Origin: Palleronia marisminoris
Lineage (GTDB): Bacteria; Pseudomonadota; Alphaproteobacteria; Rhodobacterales; Rhodobacteraceae
Length of the DNA: 64,000 bases
Reading direction: 5' to 3'
Assembly: GCF_900172315.1 (NCBI RefSeq)
Contig: NZ_FWFV01000006.1
Span: 1-64,000, forward strand
The notes under the pieces: generated by a model
Databases searched by the model: none
The model's input: the letters and a program-made list of their open reading frames with translations, nothing else
Told to the model about the DNA's origin: nothing
Position numbers and translations under genes: made by a program
Shown: positions 44,244-54,601 of the stretch, one piece after another
Numbering within the stretch: position 1 is the stretch's first letter
How the letters are laid out: each line of letters starts with the position of its first letter

Positions 44244-45680
44244 TCAGATCTCCAATATTCTATCCAGCATGATGCCAGCGGTCTGGATGACCCTGGCATT
44301 TGCCGCATAGGCTTGCTCGATGAGCAGAAGCATTCGCATTTCGTCGTCCGTATTGACGCCTTCCGACAGCACGGCCTCTTCCAGGATATTCAGACGGCCC
44401 TCGGAATAGCTCAGATCTGTCTCGGCGCGATACGCGGCCCCGGCGGTAGAGCCGACCACAAGATCCGCCAGCGCGCCGATCCCAAGGCTGGACGTCCCGA
44501 GGGCAGAGTTCGCTGGAACCGACGCACGCTCAAGTCCACTCGAAAAGAATTGTAGAACGCGCGCATCGCCGGACGGACCTGCCTCGTCGGCCCCGAGCCC
44601 GTCCCGTAGCCGCCAAAGCTCTCCTCCGGCATCGGGATTGACCTTGTCCTCGTTCACCGCGAGTCGCTGAGAGAAGCCTTTCGTGGACGTGGCGTCACCG
44701 CTGAAAATGAAGAGCCCGGCTTCTCCCGCTTCAAGCGACGGATCAGTCTTGATATCCTGGAAGCGGACGACGAGTTCCTCGGCGAAGGCATCCAGGCGAA
44801 CTTGCGCCTCGGGCAACTCTTCGTCCCTGAGTTCGAACAGTGCCGCGATCTGGCCACCGGCGATAGGACCGCCCTCACGTGCGGTGTCGACCGCGCGACC
44901 GTTGATCGTCAGGCCCGACAAGGGGTCGTCGATCATCATCCCGGGCGTCATGCCAGCGGATTTATCGAATCCGATCTCTGCCGCAGAATCCAACAAGAGG
45001 ACCGCTCCAGTTTCCGTGATCAGTCCGACGCGCCCGTTCTCGCGAGGGTATTCGCGAACGGGGATGAACTCGGATATCCCGTCGATTACGGCACGACGTT
45101 GATCGAGCAGTGTGTTCACGTCGCCCTTTGACGCTGTTTGCCTGGCGATTTCGCGGTTCAGTTGTTCGACCCGCAGAAGCCCTTGGTTGAGGGCCTCCAC
45201 CGCGTCGCCAATGGCATGATCGGCTGCGAGACGCTCGGCTTGGATCCCATCACCCGCCTTGTTCAGATGCGTCGCAAGGGCCTGAGCAGAAGTCAGCACC
45301 GTTTCCAGCCGCTGGTCCGAAGAAGGCAGGCTCGCCGCCGCAGTCAGGCCGGCCGCGAAGGTCGCTACGCGACCGGAAAGCGACCCACTATCGTCGGCAG
45401 AACCGACGAGATCCACGACCTTGGAGAGCGATTGGCTGCGCGCCCTTTCTCCTGATGTGTCGGCCTCGGCCATTCGCCGGTCGGTGATGAGACTCAGCGT
45501 CTCGCGCCGGGCGATGGTGGCGACGCCGACGCCGCCGAACTGACCCGTCGCGAGGACAACTTCGCGCGCGGCATAGCCCGGCGTCAGGGCGTTTGCGACA
45601 TTGTCCGAAACGGTCTGAGCCGAACGTGCGGTCGCAAACAAGCCCGACGTGGCGGACGCGATGGCGGAAGAGATGCCCAT
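44244..45680 (-). CDS. flgK: Flagellar hook-associated protein FlgK
   Basis: The first hook-filament junction protein, 478 residues. The N-terminal rod/hook consensus is clear (SATSGLFATARSAQTVSDNV followed by ANALTPGYAAREVV), and the C-terminus ends with the matching helix EMRMLLLIEQAYAANARVIQ. The large middle region (LLDQRRAVIDGISEFIPV, LLDSAAEIG) is typical of FlgK. It lies eight bases after flgE and one base before flgL. Confidence 0.93.
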   Translation of the reverse strand: MGISSAIASATSGLFATARSAQTVSDNVANALTPGYAAREVVLATGQFGGVGVATIARRETLSLITDRRMAEADTSGERARSQSLSKVVDLVGSADDSGSLSGRVATFAAGLTAAASLPSSDQRLETVLTSAQALATHLNKAGDGIQAERLAADHAIGDAVEALNQGLLRVEQLNREIARQTASKGDVNTLLDQRRAVIDGISEFIPVREYPRENGRVGLITETGAVLLLDSAAEIGFDKSAGMTPGMMIDDPLSGLTINGRAVDTAREGGPIAGGQIAALFELRDEELPEAQVRLDAFAEELVVRFQDIKTDPSLEAGEAGLFIFSGDATSTKGFSQRLAVNEDKVNPDAGGELWRLRDGLGADEAGPSGDARVLQFFSSGLERASVPANSALGTSSLGIGALADLVVGSTAGAAYRAETDLSYSEGRLNILEEAVLSEGVNTDDEMRMLLLIEQAYAANARVIQTAGIMLDRILEI

Positions 45681-45688
45681 GGGTCAGA

Positions 45689-46978
45689 TCACCGTTTCAG
45701 ATTCGTGGTTTCCTGCAGCATCTCGTCCACCGTCTGAATGACCTTGGCATTCGACGAGTAGGCGCGCTGCGTCTGGATCAAATTGGTAAGTTCGGTCGCA
45801 ACGTCGGTGGTGGAACCCTCGCGAGAGTATCCCATAGTCGCCCCGACAGGCCCGGTGCCCGCGTCCCAGAGGAAGATGCCGCCAGACTCGAGGCTCACTT
45901 CATAGGTTTGCGAATCGGAGGCCTTGAGCCCGTTTCGGTTTGGCACGTCGATGACCGGCACCTGGAAGATCGGGCGGGTCATGCCGGTATCGTAGATTGC
46001 GTGTACGATACCATCTTGGGCGACCTCGACACCGGTCAGGTTCCCGGTCGCGGCACCGTTCTTGATGATGTTCGAGGGAGCGAAGCTCGAATCGAGCTGA
46101 GTGATGCCGGTCGACTGGTTCGGGCCGCCGATATTCACAGCCATCGTTCCACCACCGATCGGAAGAGTGATGTTGCCGTCAGCATCATCGTAGGTGCCGC
46201 CCGACGCACCGAAAGGAGTCACAGTCTCGATCTGACCGCCGCCGTCATTGGTTGCGTTGAAGAGGATCGTGAATTCGCCGACTGTGTCGCCGCTTTGGCT
46301 GTCGGTTACCGTCATGGTCCACTCGTTCGCGTCCCCGGTAGGCTCGAAGCCGAAGGACAGCGACTCCGCCTGGCCGAGGTTGCCGAAATATTCGACGGTG
46401 AGATCATGAGGACCCCCGAGAGGGTCGGACACCGAGTCGTCCGATGGCAGGTTCAGGGCGAGAGTCATCTCGGTCGTCGGGTTGGCCGCGAACTGGTTGT
46501 GGAAGATGTTAACCGGCTCGAGCCCGTCGACACTGTCACGCGGGAAGTTCGGGAATGAGCCGTCGAGATTCGCCGGAACGCCCAAAAGCACCTTGCCCGT
46601 CGCGTTGACCAAGTTGCCTTCTGCATCCGGCCGGAACGAACCAGTCGTCATCAATGCGAGCTTCGTGGCACCGCCCGGGTTGTATCCCTCGAGGTCGGTC
46701 ACCGGGAGAAAGCCGCGGCCGTTGATCGAGATGTCGGTCGAATTGGAAGAATTCTGTAGCTGCCCCTGCTCGTCGACCAGACGCTGGCCCGTCGTACGCA
46801 CACCACTACCCGTGCTTTGCTGGCCGCCGCCGCTGACCACGAGAGAATGGAACTCGGTAACGCTCCGCTTGTACCCGTAGGTCGCCGAGTTCGCGATGTT
46901 GTCCGAAATGCTGGCGAGTCGCGTCGAGTTCGCGCTCAGGCCACTGATACCGGATGCGAGAGAGGCTGAGATGGACAT
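45689..46978 (-). CDS. flgE: Flagellar hook protein FlgE
   Basis: The hook subunit, 429 residues. The N-terminus has the axial-protein motif SGISGLSANSTRLASISDNI followed by ANSATYGYKRSVTEF, the GRGFLPVTDLEGYNPGGATK segment of hook proteins, and the C-terminal VATELTNLIQTQRAYSSNAK. It starts with ATG at 46978, only three bases after a perfect 10-bp hairpin in its leader, which may limit translation. A near-match to a CtrA box lies about 60 bases upstream. Confidence 0.95.
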   Translation of the reverse strand: MSISASLASGISGLSANSTRLASISDNIANSATYGYKRSVTEFHSLVVSGGGQQSTGSGVRTTGQRLVDEQGQLQNSSNSTDISINGRGFLPVTDLEGYNPGGATKLALMTTGSFRPDAEGNLVNATGKVLLGVPANLDGSFPNFPRDSVDGLEPVNIFHNQFAANPTTEMTLALNLPSDDSVSDPLGGPHDLTVEYFGNLGQAESLSFGFEPTGDANEWTMTVTDSQSGDTVGEFTILFNATNDGGGQIETVTPFGASGGTYDDADGNITLPIGGGTMAVNIGGPNQSTGITQLDSSFAPSNIIKNGAATGNLTGVEVAQDGIVHAIYDTGMTRPIFQVPVIDVPNRNGLKASDSQTYEVSLESGGIFLWDAGTGPVGATMGYSREGSTTDVATELTNLIQTQRAYSSNAKVIQTVDEMLQETTNLKR

Positions 46979-46981
46979 GTG

Positions 46982-47021
46982 GACGGGACCCTTTCCGCTC
47001 CGTTACCTGCTGGGTCCCGTC
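46982..47021 (-). promoter_or_regulatory. Hairpin at the flgE translation start
   Basis: A perfect 10-bp inverted repeat (GACGGGACCC and GGGTCCCGTC) has a 20-base loop and ends three bases before the flgE ATG. The purine-rich ribosome-site candidate (GGAAAGGG) lies partly in the loop and partly in the stem base, so folding would hinder initiation. No T run follows, which argues against a terminator for motB. Confidence 0.6.
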
Positions 47022-47035
47022 TTACGTGCGCCAAC

Positions 47036-47050
47036 TTAACGCCGTCCTAA
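47036..47050 (-). promoter_or_regulatory. Near-consensus CtrA box upstream of flgE
   Basis: On the minus strand TTAG-N7-TTAA differs at one position from the CtrA consensus TTAA-N7-TTAA. It overlaps the end of motB, about 60 bases before flgE. CtrA controls flagellar genes in Rhodobacterales, so an internal promoter is plausible. Confidence 0.4.
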
Positions 47051-47814
47051 CGTGCGACGTTTCTCAAGAGGATCAGCTCGATCCGGTTGTTGCGAACGTC
47101 CATTCTGTCGGGAAGCGCAGGCGCCATGTCGCCATGGGCCTCGGTTCTGCGAAGCCGGCTCTCGCTCGTCCAGCCACGCGCGAGTCGGTCTCGCACCGCC
47201 TCGGCTCGTCCGGCCGAAAGAGGCCATGCATCCTTGTCGCGAACGACCACTGCGGTCGATCTCACGTGGCCCTTCACGGCGATTCCATTGCGAACCCCGC
47301 GGAACACATCGTCCACCACAGCGATCAGGTCGCCCAGCAACAGCGTCGGCGTGGCTGTTTCCGGCTGGAACAGCGGCGCGCCCGGAAGGTCGAACAGGTC
47401 GACGATCAGACCCTCGTCGGTGATGCGCGTCTTGATATGCTGAAGGAGTTCATCCTCGACCGCGCTCTCGCCCGAGTTGGCGTCGAACTTGGACTCGACG
47501 CTGCGCAACGTGTCTTCTTCGGCCTCGGCACGGGCCTGCCCGACAGCACCATCGACGGCGATGCTCTGGCCCGACAGCATGGAATCCGACCCACCTGATT
47601 CAGGAGAGATCGCGAACTGCGGGCTGAAATAGTCAGCGAGGCCCTGCTTCTGGCCCTCGGTCGTCGCGCTCAAAAGCCACATCATGAGGAAGAAGGCCAT
47701 CATGGCCGTCACGAAGTCGGCATAGGCCACCTTCCACGCGCCGCCGTGATGAACCTCGCTCCGGCCGCTCTTCTTCCTCTTGATGATAATCCGTGACTGC
47801 CCTACCGCGGCCAT
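47047..47814 (-). CDS. motB: Flagellar motor stator protein MotB
   Basis: The stator subunit, 255 residues. One N-terminal transmembrane helix carries the proton-carrying aspartate (VAYADFVTAMMAFFLMMWLL), with the plug region after it (DYFSPQFAISPESGG). The C-terminal OmpA/MotB peptidoglycan-binding domain includes SAGRAEAVRDRLARGW and DVRNNRIELILL. ATG at 47814 has AAGGGGG seven bases upstream; the frame to 47838 has weaker support. Its partner motA is not in the window. It leads the flagellar run. Confidence 0.9.
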   Translation of the reverse strand: MAAVGQSRIIIKRKKSGRSEVHHGGAWKVAYADFVTAMMAFFLMMWLLSATTEGQKQGLADYFSPQFAISPESGGSDSMLSGQSIAVDGAVGQARAEAEEDTLRSVESKFDANSGESAVEDELLQHIKTRITDEGLIVDLFDLPGAPLFQPETATPTLLLGDLIAVVDDVFRGVRNGIAVKGHVRSTAVVVRDKDAWPLSAGRAEAVRDRLARGWTSESRLRRTEAHGDMAPALPDRMDVRNNRIELILLRNVAR

Positions 47815-47975
47815 GGTTGTACCCCCTTCGTTCCCCACGGCTAACCTGCAACAGCAGCCATGAACACCGGGCTAACAAGTAAAACCGCCCGCGTATTCCA
47901 CAGTTTCGCCCAAGTTCGCCCGGCCGGAGGCACCGTCCGGCTTCGGAAACCCTTCAAGAGAAGCCGACGGAGAAC

Positions 47976-48010
47976 GAAAAAGGCCCGGCTGCATTAAACA
48001 GCCGGGCCTT
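47976..48010 (-). terminator. Intrinsic terminator of infB
   Basis: An 11-bp stem (AAGGCCCGGCT with AGCCGGGCCTT) with a 9-base loop is followed on the minus strand by a T run (A run at 47977-47980 on the plus strand). It lies about 20 bases after the infB stop codon. Confidence 0.88.
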
Positions 48011-48031
48011 CCATCTTTCAGAGCACGAGGA

Positions 48032-50533
48032 TCAGAGCGAGCGCTCGACCTCTTCGCGGGTGAAGATTTCGATGACGTCGCCGGGGCGGATATCATCGTA
48101 GTTCTCGAACGCCATACCGCATTCCTGACCCGAGATGACCTCGGACACCTCGTCCTTGAAGCGCTTGAGCGTCTTCAGCGTGCCTTCGTGGATGACCACG
48201 TTGTCCCGCAACAGACGCACGCCCGCCGCACGACGCGCCTGACCCTCGGTCACCAGGCAGCCGGCGACATTGCCGACCTTGGTGACCCGGAAGACCTCGC
48301 GGATTTCGGCGTAGCCGATGAAGTGCTCGCGCACCTCGGCCGAGAGCAGGCCCGAGGCCGCCGCCTTCACGTCGTCCACGAGATCGTAGATCACGCTGTA
48401 ATAGCGAATCTCGACACCCTTCTGGTTCGCCGTCTGCCGCGCCGAGGCGTTGGCCCGCACGTTGAAGCCCATGATCGGGGCGCCGGACGCTTCCGCCAAG
48501 CCGACATCGGTCTCGGTGATCGCGCCCACACCGTAATGCAGGACCCGCACCCGGACCTCCTCGTTACCGATCTTCTCCATCGCCTGGACGATCGCCTCGG
48601 CCGAGCCCTGAACGTCGGCCTTCACGAGAATCGGCAGTTCGGCCACGTTCTCGTCGGCCTTGGCCTTCGCCATCATCTGTTCGAGCGTGGTCGCGGCACC
48701 GGCCGCGGCGCGCTTATCCTTGGCCGCGTTCTGCCGGTACTCGGCGATCTCGCGGGCCTGCCCCTCGGTCTCGACCACGTTCAGAACGTCGCCCGCTTGC
48801 GGTGTGCCGTTGAGGCCCAGAACCTCGACCGGAACCGACGGACCGGCTTCGGTAACGCGGTCGCCCTGATCGTTCTCCATGGCGCGGACCTTGCCCCACT
48901 GCTCGCCGACGACGAAGATGTCGCCCGTCCGCAGGGTGCCGCGCTGCACGAGCACGGTGGCCACGGGGCCGCGGCCCACGTCAAGCTGCGCTTCGATCAC
49001 CGCGCCCTCGGCAGGACGATCGGGATTGGCCTTCAGCTCGAGGAATTCTGCCTGAAGCGCGATTGCCTCCAGCAGTTCGTCGAGGCCCGTGCCGGTCTTG
49101 GCCGAGACTTCGACATCCTGAACGTCGCCCGACAGCTTCTCGACGATCACTTCGTGCTGCAGCAGGTCGGTGCGGACCTTGTCGGGGTTCGCCTCGGGCC
49201 GATCGACCTTGTTGATCGCGACGATCATCGGGACCTTCGCGGCCCTGGCATGGTGGATCGCCTCGATCGTCTGCGGCATCACCGCATCGTCCGCGGCAAC
49301 CACCAGCACCACGATATCCGTCACCTGCGCACCACGGGCCCGCATCGACGTGAAGGCCGCGTGACCCGGCGTGTCGAGGAACGTCAGCGGCGTGCCGCTT
49401 TCGGACTGCACCTGGTAGGCGCCGATATGCTGGGTGATGCCACCGGCCTCGCCATGCACGACGCGCGCCTTGCGGATCGCGTCCAGGATCGAGGTCTTGC
49501 CGTGGTCGACATGGCCCATGATCGTGATGATCGGCGCGCGCGGTTGAAGATCGTCCGCCCGATCCGCGGTCTGCTCGATCACCTGCTCGACGTCGGACGC
49601 GCTGACGCGCTGCACCTTGTGGCCGAATTCCTCGATCACGAGCTCGGCAGTGTCCTGGTCGATCGTCTGCGTCTGCGTGACCATCATGCCGTTCTGCATA
49701 AGCGCCTTGACGACGTCTGCGACGCGCTCGGACATCCGGTTGGCCAGTTCCGAAACGACGATCGCCTCGGGCAGCTGAACCGTCCGGGTAACCTTCTCGC
49801 GATCCTGGTTCTGACCCATGGCCTTGCGGCGGGCACGTTCCTGCTGCCGCTTCATGGACGCCATGGAGCGCTGCCGGCCGCCTTCGCCACCGGTCAGGGC
49901 CTGGTTCACCGTCAGCTTGCCGCCGCGGCGCTTGTCCTCGGCACCCTTGACGGGCTTCGCCTGGCGTTCCTTCTCGCGCGCATCGCGATCGGGGCGGGCC
50001 GGCACAGCCGTCTTCTGGCCGCGCTGCTCGCGGGCCTGCGCCTCGGACGGATCGGCGGCGGCGGGAGCGGCCTTGGGTTCCGCGGCCTTCTTCTTGGCCT
50101 CTTCTTCCTCGCGCAGGCGACGGGCGTCATCTTCGGCCTTGGCCTTGATGGCTTCCTCGCGCTCGCGCTCTTCCTGCTCGCGTTCCTCGATCTCGCGGCG
50201 GCGGCGCTCACGCTCTTCGGTGCGTCGCGCCTCTTCTTCCTCGCGCTCCTTGGCGTCGTCGGCCTCGCGCGCACGGGCGGCGGCAAGCGCCTTCATCCGG
50301 CGCTCGAGCTCGGCATCCGTGATCCCGGCGGGACGCTTCTTGGGGTCGCCGCCGATGGGCTTCGCGCTGCCACCTTCGGATTTCGCCGTGGAGGGTTTCG
50401 GCGTGACCACGCGCTTGCGCTTGGTCTCGACCACGACGTTCTTCGTCCGGCCGTGGCTGAAGCTCTGCTTCACCTGTCCGGGCCGGCCAGGGCCGCGCAC
50501 GCCGAGTGTCTTCTTGCCGTCGTTCTCACTCAT
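48032..50533 (-). CDS. infB: Translation initiation factor IF-2
   Basis: The GTPase that places initiator tRNA on the ribosome, 833 residues. A charged N-terminal region rich in Glu, Arg and Ala (about 1-250) precedes the IF2 N domain and the G domain: G1 [13 protein letters not shown]3 [12 protein letters not shown]4 [10 protein letters not shown]. Domains II-IV follow, with the C-terminal initiator-tRNA-binding domain ending [20 protein letters not shown]. It overlaps the ylxR-L7Ae gene by eight bases and ends the rimP-nusA-ylxR-infB operon. Confidence 0.97.
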   Translation of the reverse strand: MSENDGKKTLGVRGPGRPGQVKQSFSHGRTKNVVVETKRKRVVTPKPSTAKSEGGSAKPIGGDPKKRPAGITDAELERRMKALAAARAREADDAKEREEEEARRTEERERRRREIEEREQEEREREEAIKAKAEDDARRLREEEEAKKKAAEPKAAPAAADPSEAQAREQRGQKTAVPARPDRDAREKERQAKPVKGAEDKRRGGKLTVNQALTGGEGGRQRSMASMKRQQERARRKAMGQNQDREKVTRTVQLPEAIVVSELANRMSERVADVVKALMQNGMMVTQTQTIDQDTAELVIEEFGHKVQRVSASDVEQVIEQTADRADDLQPRAPIITIMGHVDHGKTSILDAIRKARVVHGEAGGITQHIGAYQVQSESGTPLTFLDTPGHAAFTSMRARGAQVTDIVVLVVAADDAVMPQTIEAIHHARAAKVPMIVAINKVDRPEANPDKVRTDLLQHEVIVEKLSGDVQDVEVSAKTGTGLDELLEAIALQAEFLELKANPDRPAEGAVIEAQLDVGRGPVATVLVQRGTLRTGDIFVVGEQWGKVRAMENDQGDRVTEAGPSVPVEVLGLNGTPQAGDVLNVVETEGQAREIAEYRQNAAKDKRAAAGAATTLEQMMAKAKADENVAELPILVKADVQGSAEAIVQAMEKIGNEEVRVRVLHYGVGAITETDVGLAEASGAPIMGFNVRANASARQTANQKGVEIRYYSVIYDLVDDVKAAASGLLSAEVREHFIGYAEIREVFRVTKVGNVAGCLVTEGQARRAAGVRLLRDNVVIHEGTLKTLKRFKDEVSEVISGQECGMAFENYDDIRPGDVIEIFTREEVERSL

Positions 50534-51164
50534 CAGGTCTATTCACCTTTCCGGCGTCTTCTCCGCCAACTTCCCGCTTGCGGACGCCCGATAGCCGCAC
50601 GGCATCATCCCTGAAATCCTCAGCGAGTCTGCCTGCGGCAAGCGCCGCATGTATCACACGTTCCCGACCGAAGGACAAACCCAATTCATCCGCCGTCAGG
50701 ATGTCGAAGAAGCTGCCGCGGCCACCCGGCCTGTGCAGCTTCGACTTACCTCTCTCCGACCCGTCGCACGCCTGCAGGAGTATCCTGCACTTGTCCTTGT
50801 CGAGCCAGTCCTTGACCTTCTCGAACCCGGCCACCGCCTGGCCCGCCTTGCGTCCCAGCGCCAGCCGGTCGACCGCGCGTCGCGCGAGCTGCGCCTCGAC
50901 CTGGTCGACCAGGTCCTCGGGCACCTTCACCTGCCGCTTGGCCCCGCGCGAGAACAGCCGCTTCTTCACGGCCGTCTCGAGCGCCTCGCGCTCGGCCGAA
51001 ACATACATCCCGCGCCCCGGCAACTTGGCCGCAACATCGGGATAGACTTTATCCTCGGGCCCCACCACGAAGCGGATGAGCCCCCGCCTGGGACTCACCT
51101 CGCCGGTGACGAGGCATTTGCGCTCGGGTTCATCCGGCGCGGGTTTCGGCGTGCCGCGGGTCAC
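50526..51164 (-). CDS. YlxR / L7Ae-like fused RNA-binding protein
   Basis: A 212-residue protein combining two small RNA-binding modules, as is usual between nusA and infB in alphaproteobacteria. Residues 1-90 are YlxR ([37 protein letters not shown]); residues 100-200 resemble the L7Ae/L30e fold ([38 protein letters not shown]). It begins with GTG at 51164 immediately after the nusA stop codon. Confidence 0.9.
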   Translation of the reverse strand: MTRGTPKPAPDEPERKCLVTGEVSPRRGLIRFVVGPEDKVYPDVAAKLPGRGMYVSAEREALETAVKKRLFSRGAKRQVKVPEDLVDQVEAQLARRAVDRLALGRKAGQAVAGFEKVKDWLDKDKCRILLQACDGSERGKSKLHRPGGRGSFFDILTADELGLSFGRERVIHAALAAGRLAEDFRDDAVRLSGVRKREVGGEDAGKVNRPDE

Positions 51165-52784
51165 TTAGGCGGTCGCCTCCTCTTCGTTCTCGTCACCTTC
51201 ATCCTCGGCGGTCTCACCCTCCAGTTCGGTGGGATCGACCCAGCCGAGCAGGATACGGGCCGTCATGACCATCGTCTGCGCCTCTTCGAGCGAGACGTCG
51301 AACTTCTCCAGAAGGCCATCGTCCTTGACGCGCTCGCCATCGACCGTCGTCCAGCCGCCCGCCAGCTCCCAGTCGGCGCAGGTGGCGAAATCTTCCAGCG
51401 TCTTCACGCCATCTTCCGCCAGTGCTTCGACCATTTGGGGCGTCAGGCCCTCGAATTCAACCAGGCTGTCCTCGACACCCAGCTCGCGGGCGTGATCCAG
51501 CGCCGCCTTGTTCTTGGCTTCGAGGAAGTCGCGCGCTCGGGCCTGCAACTCTTCGGCGGTGTCTTCGTCCACGCCGTCGATCACGGTCAGCTCGTCGAGC
51601 TCCACATAGGCGACCTCTTCGAGGTTGGTGAATCCCTCGGCCACCAGAAGCTGCGCGAAGAACTCGTCCAGGTCCAGCGTGTCGACGAACAGTTGCGTGC
51701 GCTCCTCGAACTCCTTCTGGCGCCGCGCGCTTTCCTCTTCCTCGGTCATGATGTCGATGTTCAGGCCGGTCAGCTGGCTCGCGAGCCGCACGTTCTGACC
51801 ACGACGACCGATGGCCAGCGACAGCTGCTCTTCGGGCACCACGACCTCGATCCGCTCGGCATCCTCGTCGAACACCACCTTCGAGACTTCGGCGGGCTGC
51901 AGCGCGTTCACCAGGAAGGTCGGCATGTCCTCGTTCCACGGGATGATGTCGATCTTCTCGCCCTGCAGTTCGTTCACGACGGCCTGCACGCGCGAACCGC
52001 GCATACCGACACAGGCGCCGACGGGGTCGATGCTGGAATCGTACGAGATCACGCCGATCTTGGCGCGCGAACCCGGGTCACGAGCGACGGCCTTGATCTC
52101 GATGATGCCCTCGTAGATCTCGGGGACTTCCATCTTGAACAGCTCGGCCATGAACTCGTTCGCGGTGCGCGACAGGAAGATCTGCGGGCCGCGCGGCTCG
52201 CGGCGCACGTCCTTGATGTAGACGCGGATGCGGTCGCCGGGGCGGTAAAGCTCGCGCCCGATCTTCTCGTTGCGGCGCAACACGCCCTCGCCGGGGTTCA
52301 GGTCCACGACGATGTTGCCGTATTCCTCGCGCTTGACGGCGACGTTGATGATCGTGCCGACGCGGTCCTTGAATTCTTCGTACTGCTTGTCGCGCTCGGC
52401 CTCGCGGACCTTCTGCAGGATCACCTGCTTGGCGGACTGGGCGGCGATGCGTCCCATCTCGACCGGGGGAACCTCTTCGACGAAAGTGTCGCCGATCTGC
52501 GGGTTCTCCATGTACTGCTTGGCGGTCTCGACCGTCATCTCGGCCTGGTAGTTTTCCAGCTCTTCCTCGGCGACCACCGTGCGCACGCGGGTGAATTTCG
52601 CGCGGCCGGTCTTGCGGTCGATCGACACGCGGATGTCCATTTCGCTGCCATAGCGGGACTTCGCGGCGCGAGAGAGGCTCTCTTCCATCGCCTCGACGAC
52701 AAGGCCGGGGTCGATCTGCTTCTCGCGCGCGACCGCTTCGGCCGTCTGCAGAAGCTCGAGCTGGTTGGCAGAGGTAATGGCCAT
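51165..52784 (-). CDS. nusA: Transcription termination/antitermination factor NusA
   Basis: This factor binds RNA polymerase and controls pausing, termination and antitermination, 539 residues. The N-terminal domain ([20 protein letters not shown]), the S1 domain (about 135-200), two KH domains ([20 protein letters not shown] and [20 protein letters not shown]) and two C-terminal acidic helix-hairpin-helix repeats ([19 protein letters not shown] and the [12 protein letters not shown] region) are all present. It is preceded by rimP with a six-base gap. Confidence 0.96.
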   Translation of the reverse strand: MAITSANQLELLQTAEAVAREKQIDPGLVVEAMEESLSRAAKSRYGSEMDIRVSIDRKTGRAKFTRVRTVVAEEELENYQAEMTVETAKQYMENPQIGDTFVEEVPPVEMGRIAAQSAKQVILQKVREAERDKQYEEFKDRVGTIINVAVKREEYGNIVVDLNPGEGVLRRNEKIGRELYRPGDRIRVYIKDVRREPRGPQIFLSRTANEFMAELFKMEVPEIYEGIIEIKAVARDPGSRAKIGVISYDSSIDPVGACVGMRGSRVQAVVNELQGEKIDIIPWNEDMPTFLVNALQPAEVSKVVFDEDAERIEVVVPEEQLSLAIGRRGQNVRLASQLTGLNIDIMTEEEESARRQKEFEERTQLFVDTLDLDEFFAQLLVAEGFTNLEEVAYVELDELTVIDGVDEDTAEELQARARDFLEAKNKAALDHARELGVEDSLVEFEGLTPQMVEALAEDGVKTLEDFATCADWELAGGWTTVDGERVKDDGLLEKFDVSLEEAQTMVMTARILLGWVDPTELEGETAEDEGDENEEEATA

Positions 52785-52790
52785 GATGCC

Positions 52791-53399
52791 TTAGTCCTTC
52801 TGTTCAGGAAGACGCGCATCGTCTTCGCTGTCGATGATGGTTTCCACTTCGTCGAACTGGCTCTCGTCCACCTCGCCCTTGTCCTTGCGGGACCTCAGGA
52901 CATCGCGGATCAGGTCGTCCGTCAGCACCAGCTTGGCGTCCGACAGCCAGTCGAATTGCAGCCCGATGGTGACCGGCTGCCCATGTTCCTCTATCTCGAT
53001 CAGCACCTCGTTGCCCTCGGTCCCCTGCAGGGTGCCCTTGAAGCGGCGGCGGCCGTCGATGGTCTCGTTCGTCTCGATCTTGGCGACGTAGCCGTCCCAC
53101 ATGTCGAAATCCTTGAGCCGCGTCAGCGGCCGGTCGATCCCCGGCGAGGACACCTCGAGGTGGTATCCCTCTTCGATGGGGTCCTCGACATCCAGATGTG
53201 CGGAAACGGCGGTCGAGATCGTGGCGCAGTCGTCCACCTCGATCCCGCCCTCGGGACGGTCGGCCATGATCTGCACGGTGGGCGTCCTGCCCCCCTGGTA
53301 ACGGACGCGAACCAGCTCGAACCCGAGATCCTCGATCACGGGCGTCACCACCTCGGCGAGGCGGCGGTCGATGCTGGCCTTTGCGATGAGGTCCGACAT
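52791..53399 (-). CDS. rimP: Ribosome maturation factor RimP
   Basis: A 30S maturation factor of 202 residues. The N-terminal alpha/beta domain holds [15 protein letters not shown] and [20 protein letters not shown] with the conserved LTRLKDF; the C-terminal SH3-like domain follows ([34 protein letters not shown]). ATG at 53399 is chosen; the frame extends to 53543 through a terminator hairpin and is not credible as coding. It opens the rimP-nusA-ylxR-infB operon. Confidence 0.95.
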   Translation of the reverse strand: MSDLIAKASIDRRLAEVVTPVIEDLGFELVRVRYQGGRTPTVQIMADRPEGGIEVDDCATISTAVSAHLDVEDPIEEGYHLEVSSPGIDRPLTRLKDFDMWDGYVAKIETNETIDGRRRFKGTLQGTEGNEVLIEIEEHGQPVTIGLQFDWLSDAKLVLTDDLIRDVLRSRKDKGEVDESQFDEVETIIDSEDDARLPEQKD

Positions 53400-53452
53400 G
53401 AGTCCTACGAGGCTCCTACAAGGTTCAGGCGCGTTTCGGGCGGATCGGGCAC

Positions 53453-53476
53453 AAAAAAACGGGCCCGCGGCCCGTT
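53453..53476 (-). terminator. Intrinsic terminator after the prolyl iminopeptidase gene
   Basis: An 8-bp stem (AACGGGCC with GGCCCGTT) and 3-base loop are followed on the minus strand by seven T residues. It ends the pip transcript about 90 bases after its stop codon, before rimP. A second hairpin (GCCGGG with CCCGGC) lies between it and pip. Confidence 0.85.
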
Positions 53477-53562
53477 CGTACAAGTCCGGTGGGGCCGGGT
53501 TTGGACCCCGGCGCGCCGCTGTTGAAGGGGCAGATAGACGCAATCGCTCCGGAGTGCAAGAC

Positions 53563-54534
53563 CTACCGTGTCTTCAGGCGATCCATCTCGCGCACCAGCG
53601 CCGCGCTGATGCCGGGCTCGCTCAGCGCATGACCCGCGCGTGGCACGAAGATCATCTTGGACAGCGGCCACGCCTCGTGCAGCGCATAGGCCGAACCGGG
53701 CGGGCAGATCATGTCGTAGCGCCCCTGCACGATGGTTCCGGGTACATTGGCCAGCCGGTCGATCTCGCCCAGGATCTGGCCGTCGTAGTCGAGGAACCCG
53801 CGGTTGGTGAAATAGTGGTTCTCGAGCCTTGCGAAGGCGCGGGCATATTCCGCCGGACTTTCGCCTGCGGGACCCTCGTTGTCGATCGACGCGAGCGTGT
53901 TCTCCCATCCCGCCCAGACGCGTGCATAGCGGATCTCGGTCATCAGCTCGCCCGAGAACAACCGCTTGTGGTAGGCGGCCACCAGATCGTCGCGCTCGTC
54001 GTGGGGGACCAGATCGACGAATTTCGACCACAGGTCCGGCCAGAACCGCCCCGCTCCGCCGGCGTAGAACCAGTCGAGCTCGGCCTGGGTCATCAGGAAC
54101 ACGCCGCGCAGCATCAGGTGGCGGACCCGGTCGGGATGGGCCTCGGCATAGATCAGGGCAAGCGTTGCGCCCCACGATCCGCCGAAGACGACCCATTTCT
54201 CGATGCCGAGGGTGCTCCGGATCAGCTCGATATCGGCCACGAGGTGCCAGGTGGTGTTGTCGACGACCGATGCGTGGGGCCGCGACCGCCCGCAGCCCCG
54301 CTGGTCGAACAGGATGATCCGGTAGTGCTCGGGATCGAAATAGCGGCGCATGGACGGCGAACACCCGCCCCCAGGGCCGCCATGCAGCACCACGACGGGA
54401 ACACCCTCGGGATTGCCGCATTGCTCGACATAGACCGAGTGTCCGTCTCCAACGGCCAGCATCCGCTGGTCGAAGGGATCCAATCGCGGGTACAAGTATG
54501 ACGCCGCGCTTTTTTGCCCTGCTGCATGATCCAT
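53563..54534 (-). CDS. pip: Prolyl iminopeptidase
   Basis: An alpha/beta-hydrolase that removes N-terminal proline from peptides, 323 residues. The oxyanion region is [19 protein letters not shown] followed by [14 protein letters not shown], the nucleophile is in [20 protein letters not shown], and the catalytic His is in [10 protein letters not shown]. This is the S33 signature of Pip. It starts with ATG at 54534, divergent from ubiG with 67 bases between starts. Confidence 0.94.
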   Translation of the reverse strand: MDHAAGQKSAASYLYPRLDPFDQRMLAVGDGHSVYVEQCGNPEGVPVVVLHGGPGGGCSPSMRRYFDPEHYRIILFDQRGCGRSRPHASVVDNTTWHLVADIELIRSTLGIEKWVVFGGSWGATLALIYAEAHPDRVRHLMLRGVFLMTQAELDWFYAGGAGRFWPDLWSKFVDLVPHDERDDLVAAYHKRLFSGELMTEIRYARVWAGWENTLASIDNEGPAGESPAEYARAFARLENHYFTNRGFLDYDGQILGEIDRLANVPGTIVQGRYDMICPPGSAYALHEAWPLSKMIFVPRAGHALSEPGISAALVREMDRLKTR

Positions 54535-54601
54535 GGGCGCTCTATATAGACGCGGCGACGGCCCCTGCGAGGGGCGCGACCCGGAAAATCAAAGGCGTGG
54601 C

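Noticed and set aside
53480-53550. Possible tRNA upstream of rimP, as in some bacteria.
   Set aside because: The stem GCCGGG/CCCGGC resembles a T arm, but the loop lacks TTC-R-A and no cloverleaf or CCA end can be drawn.
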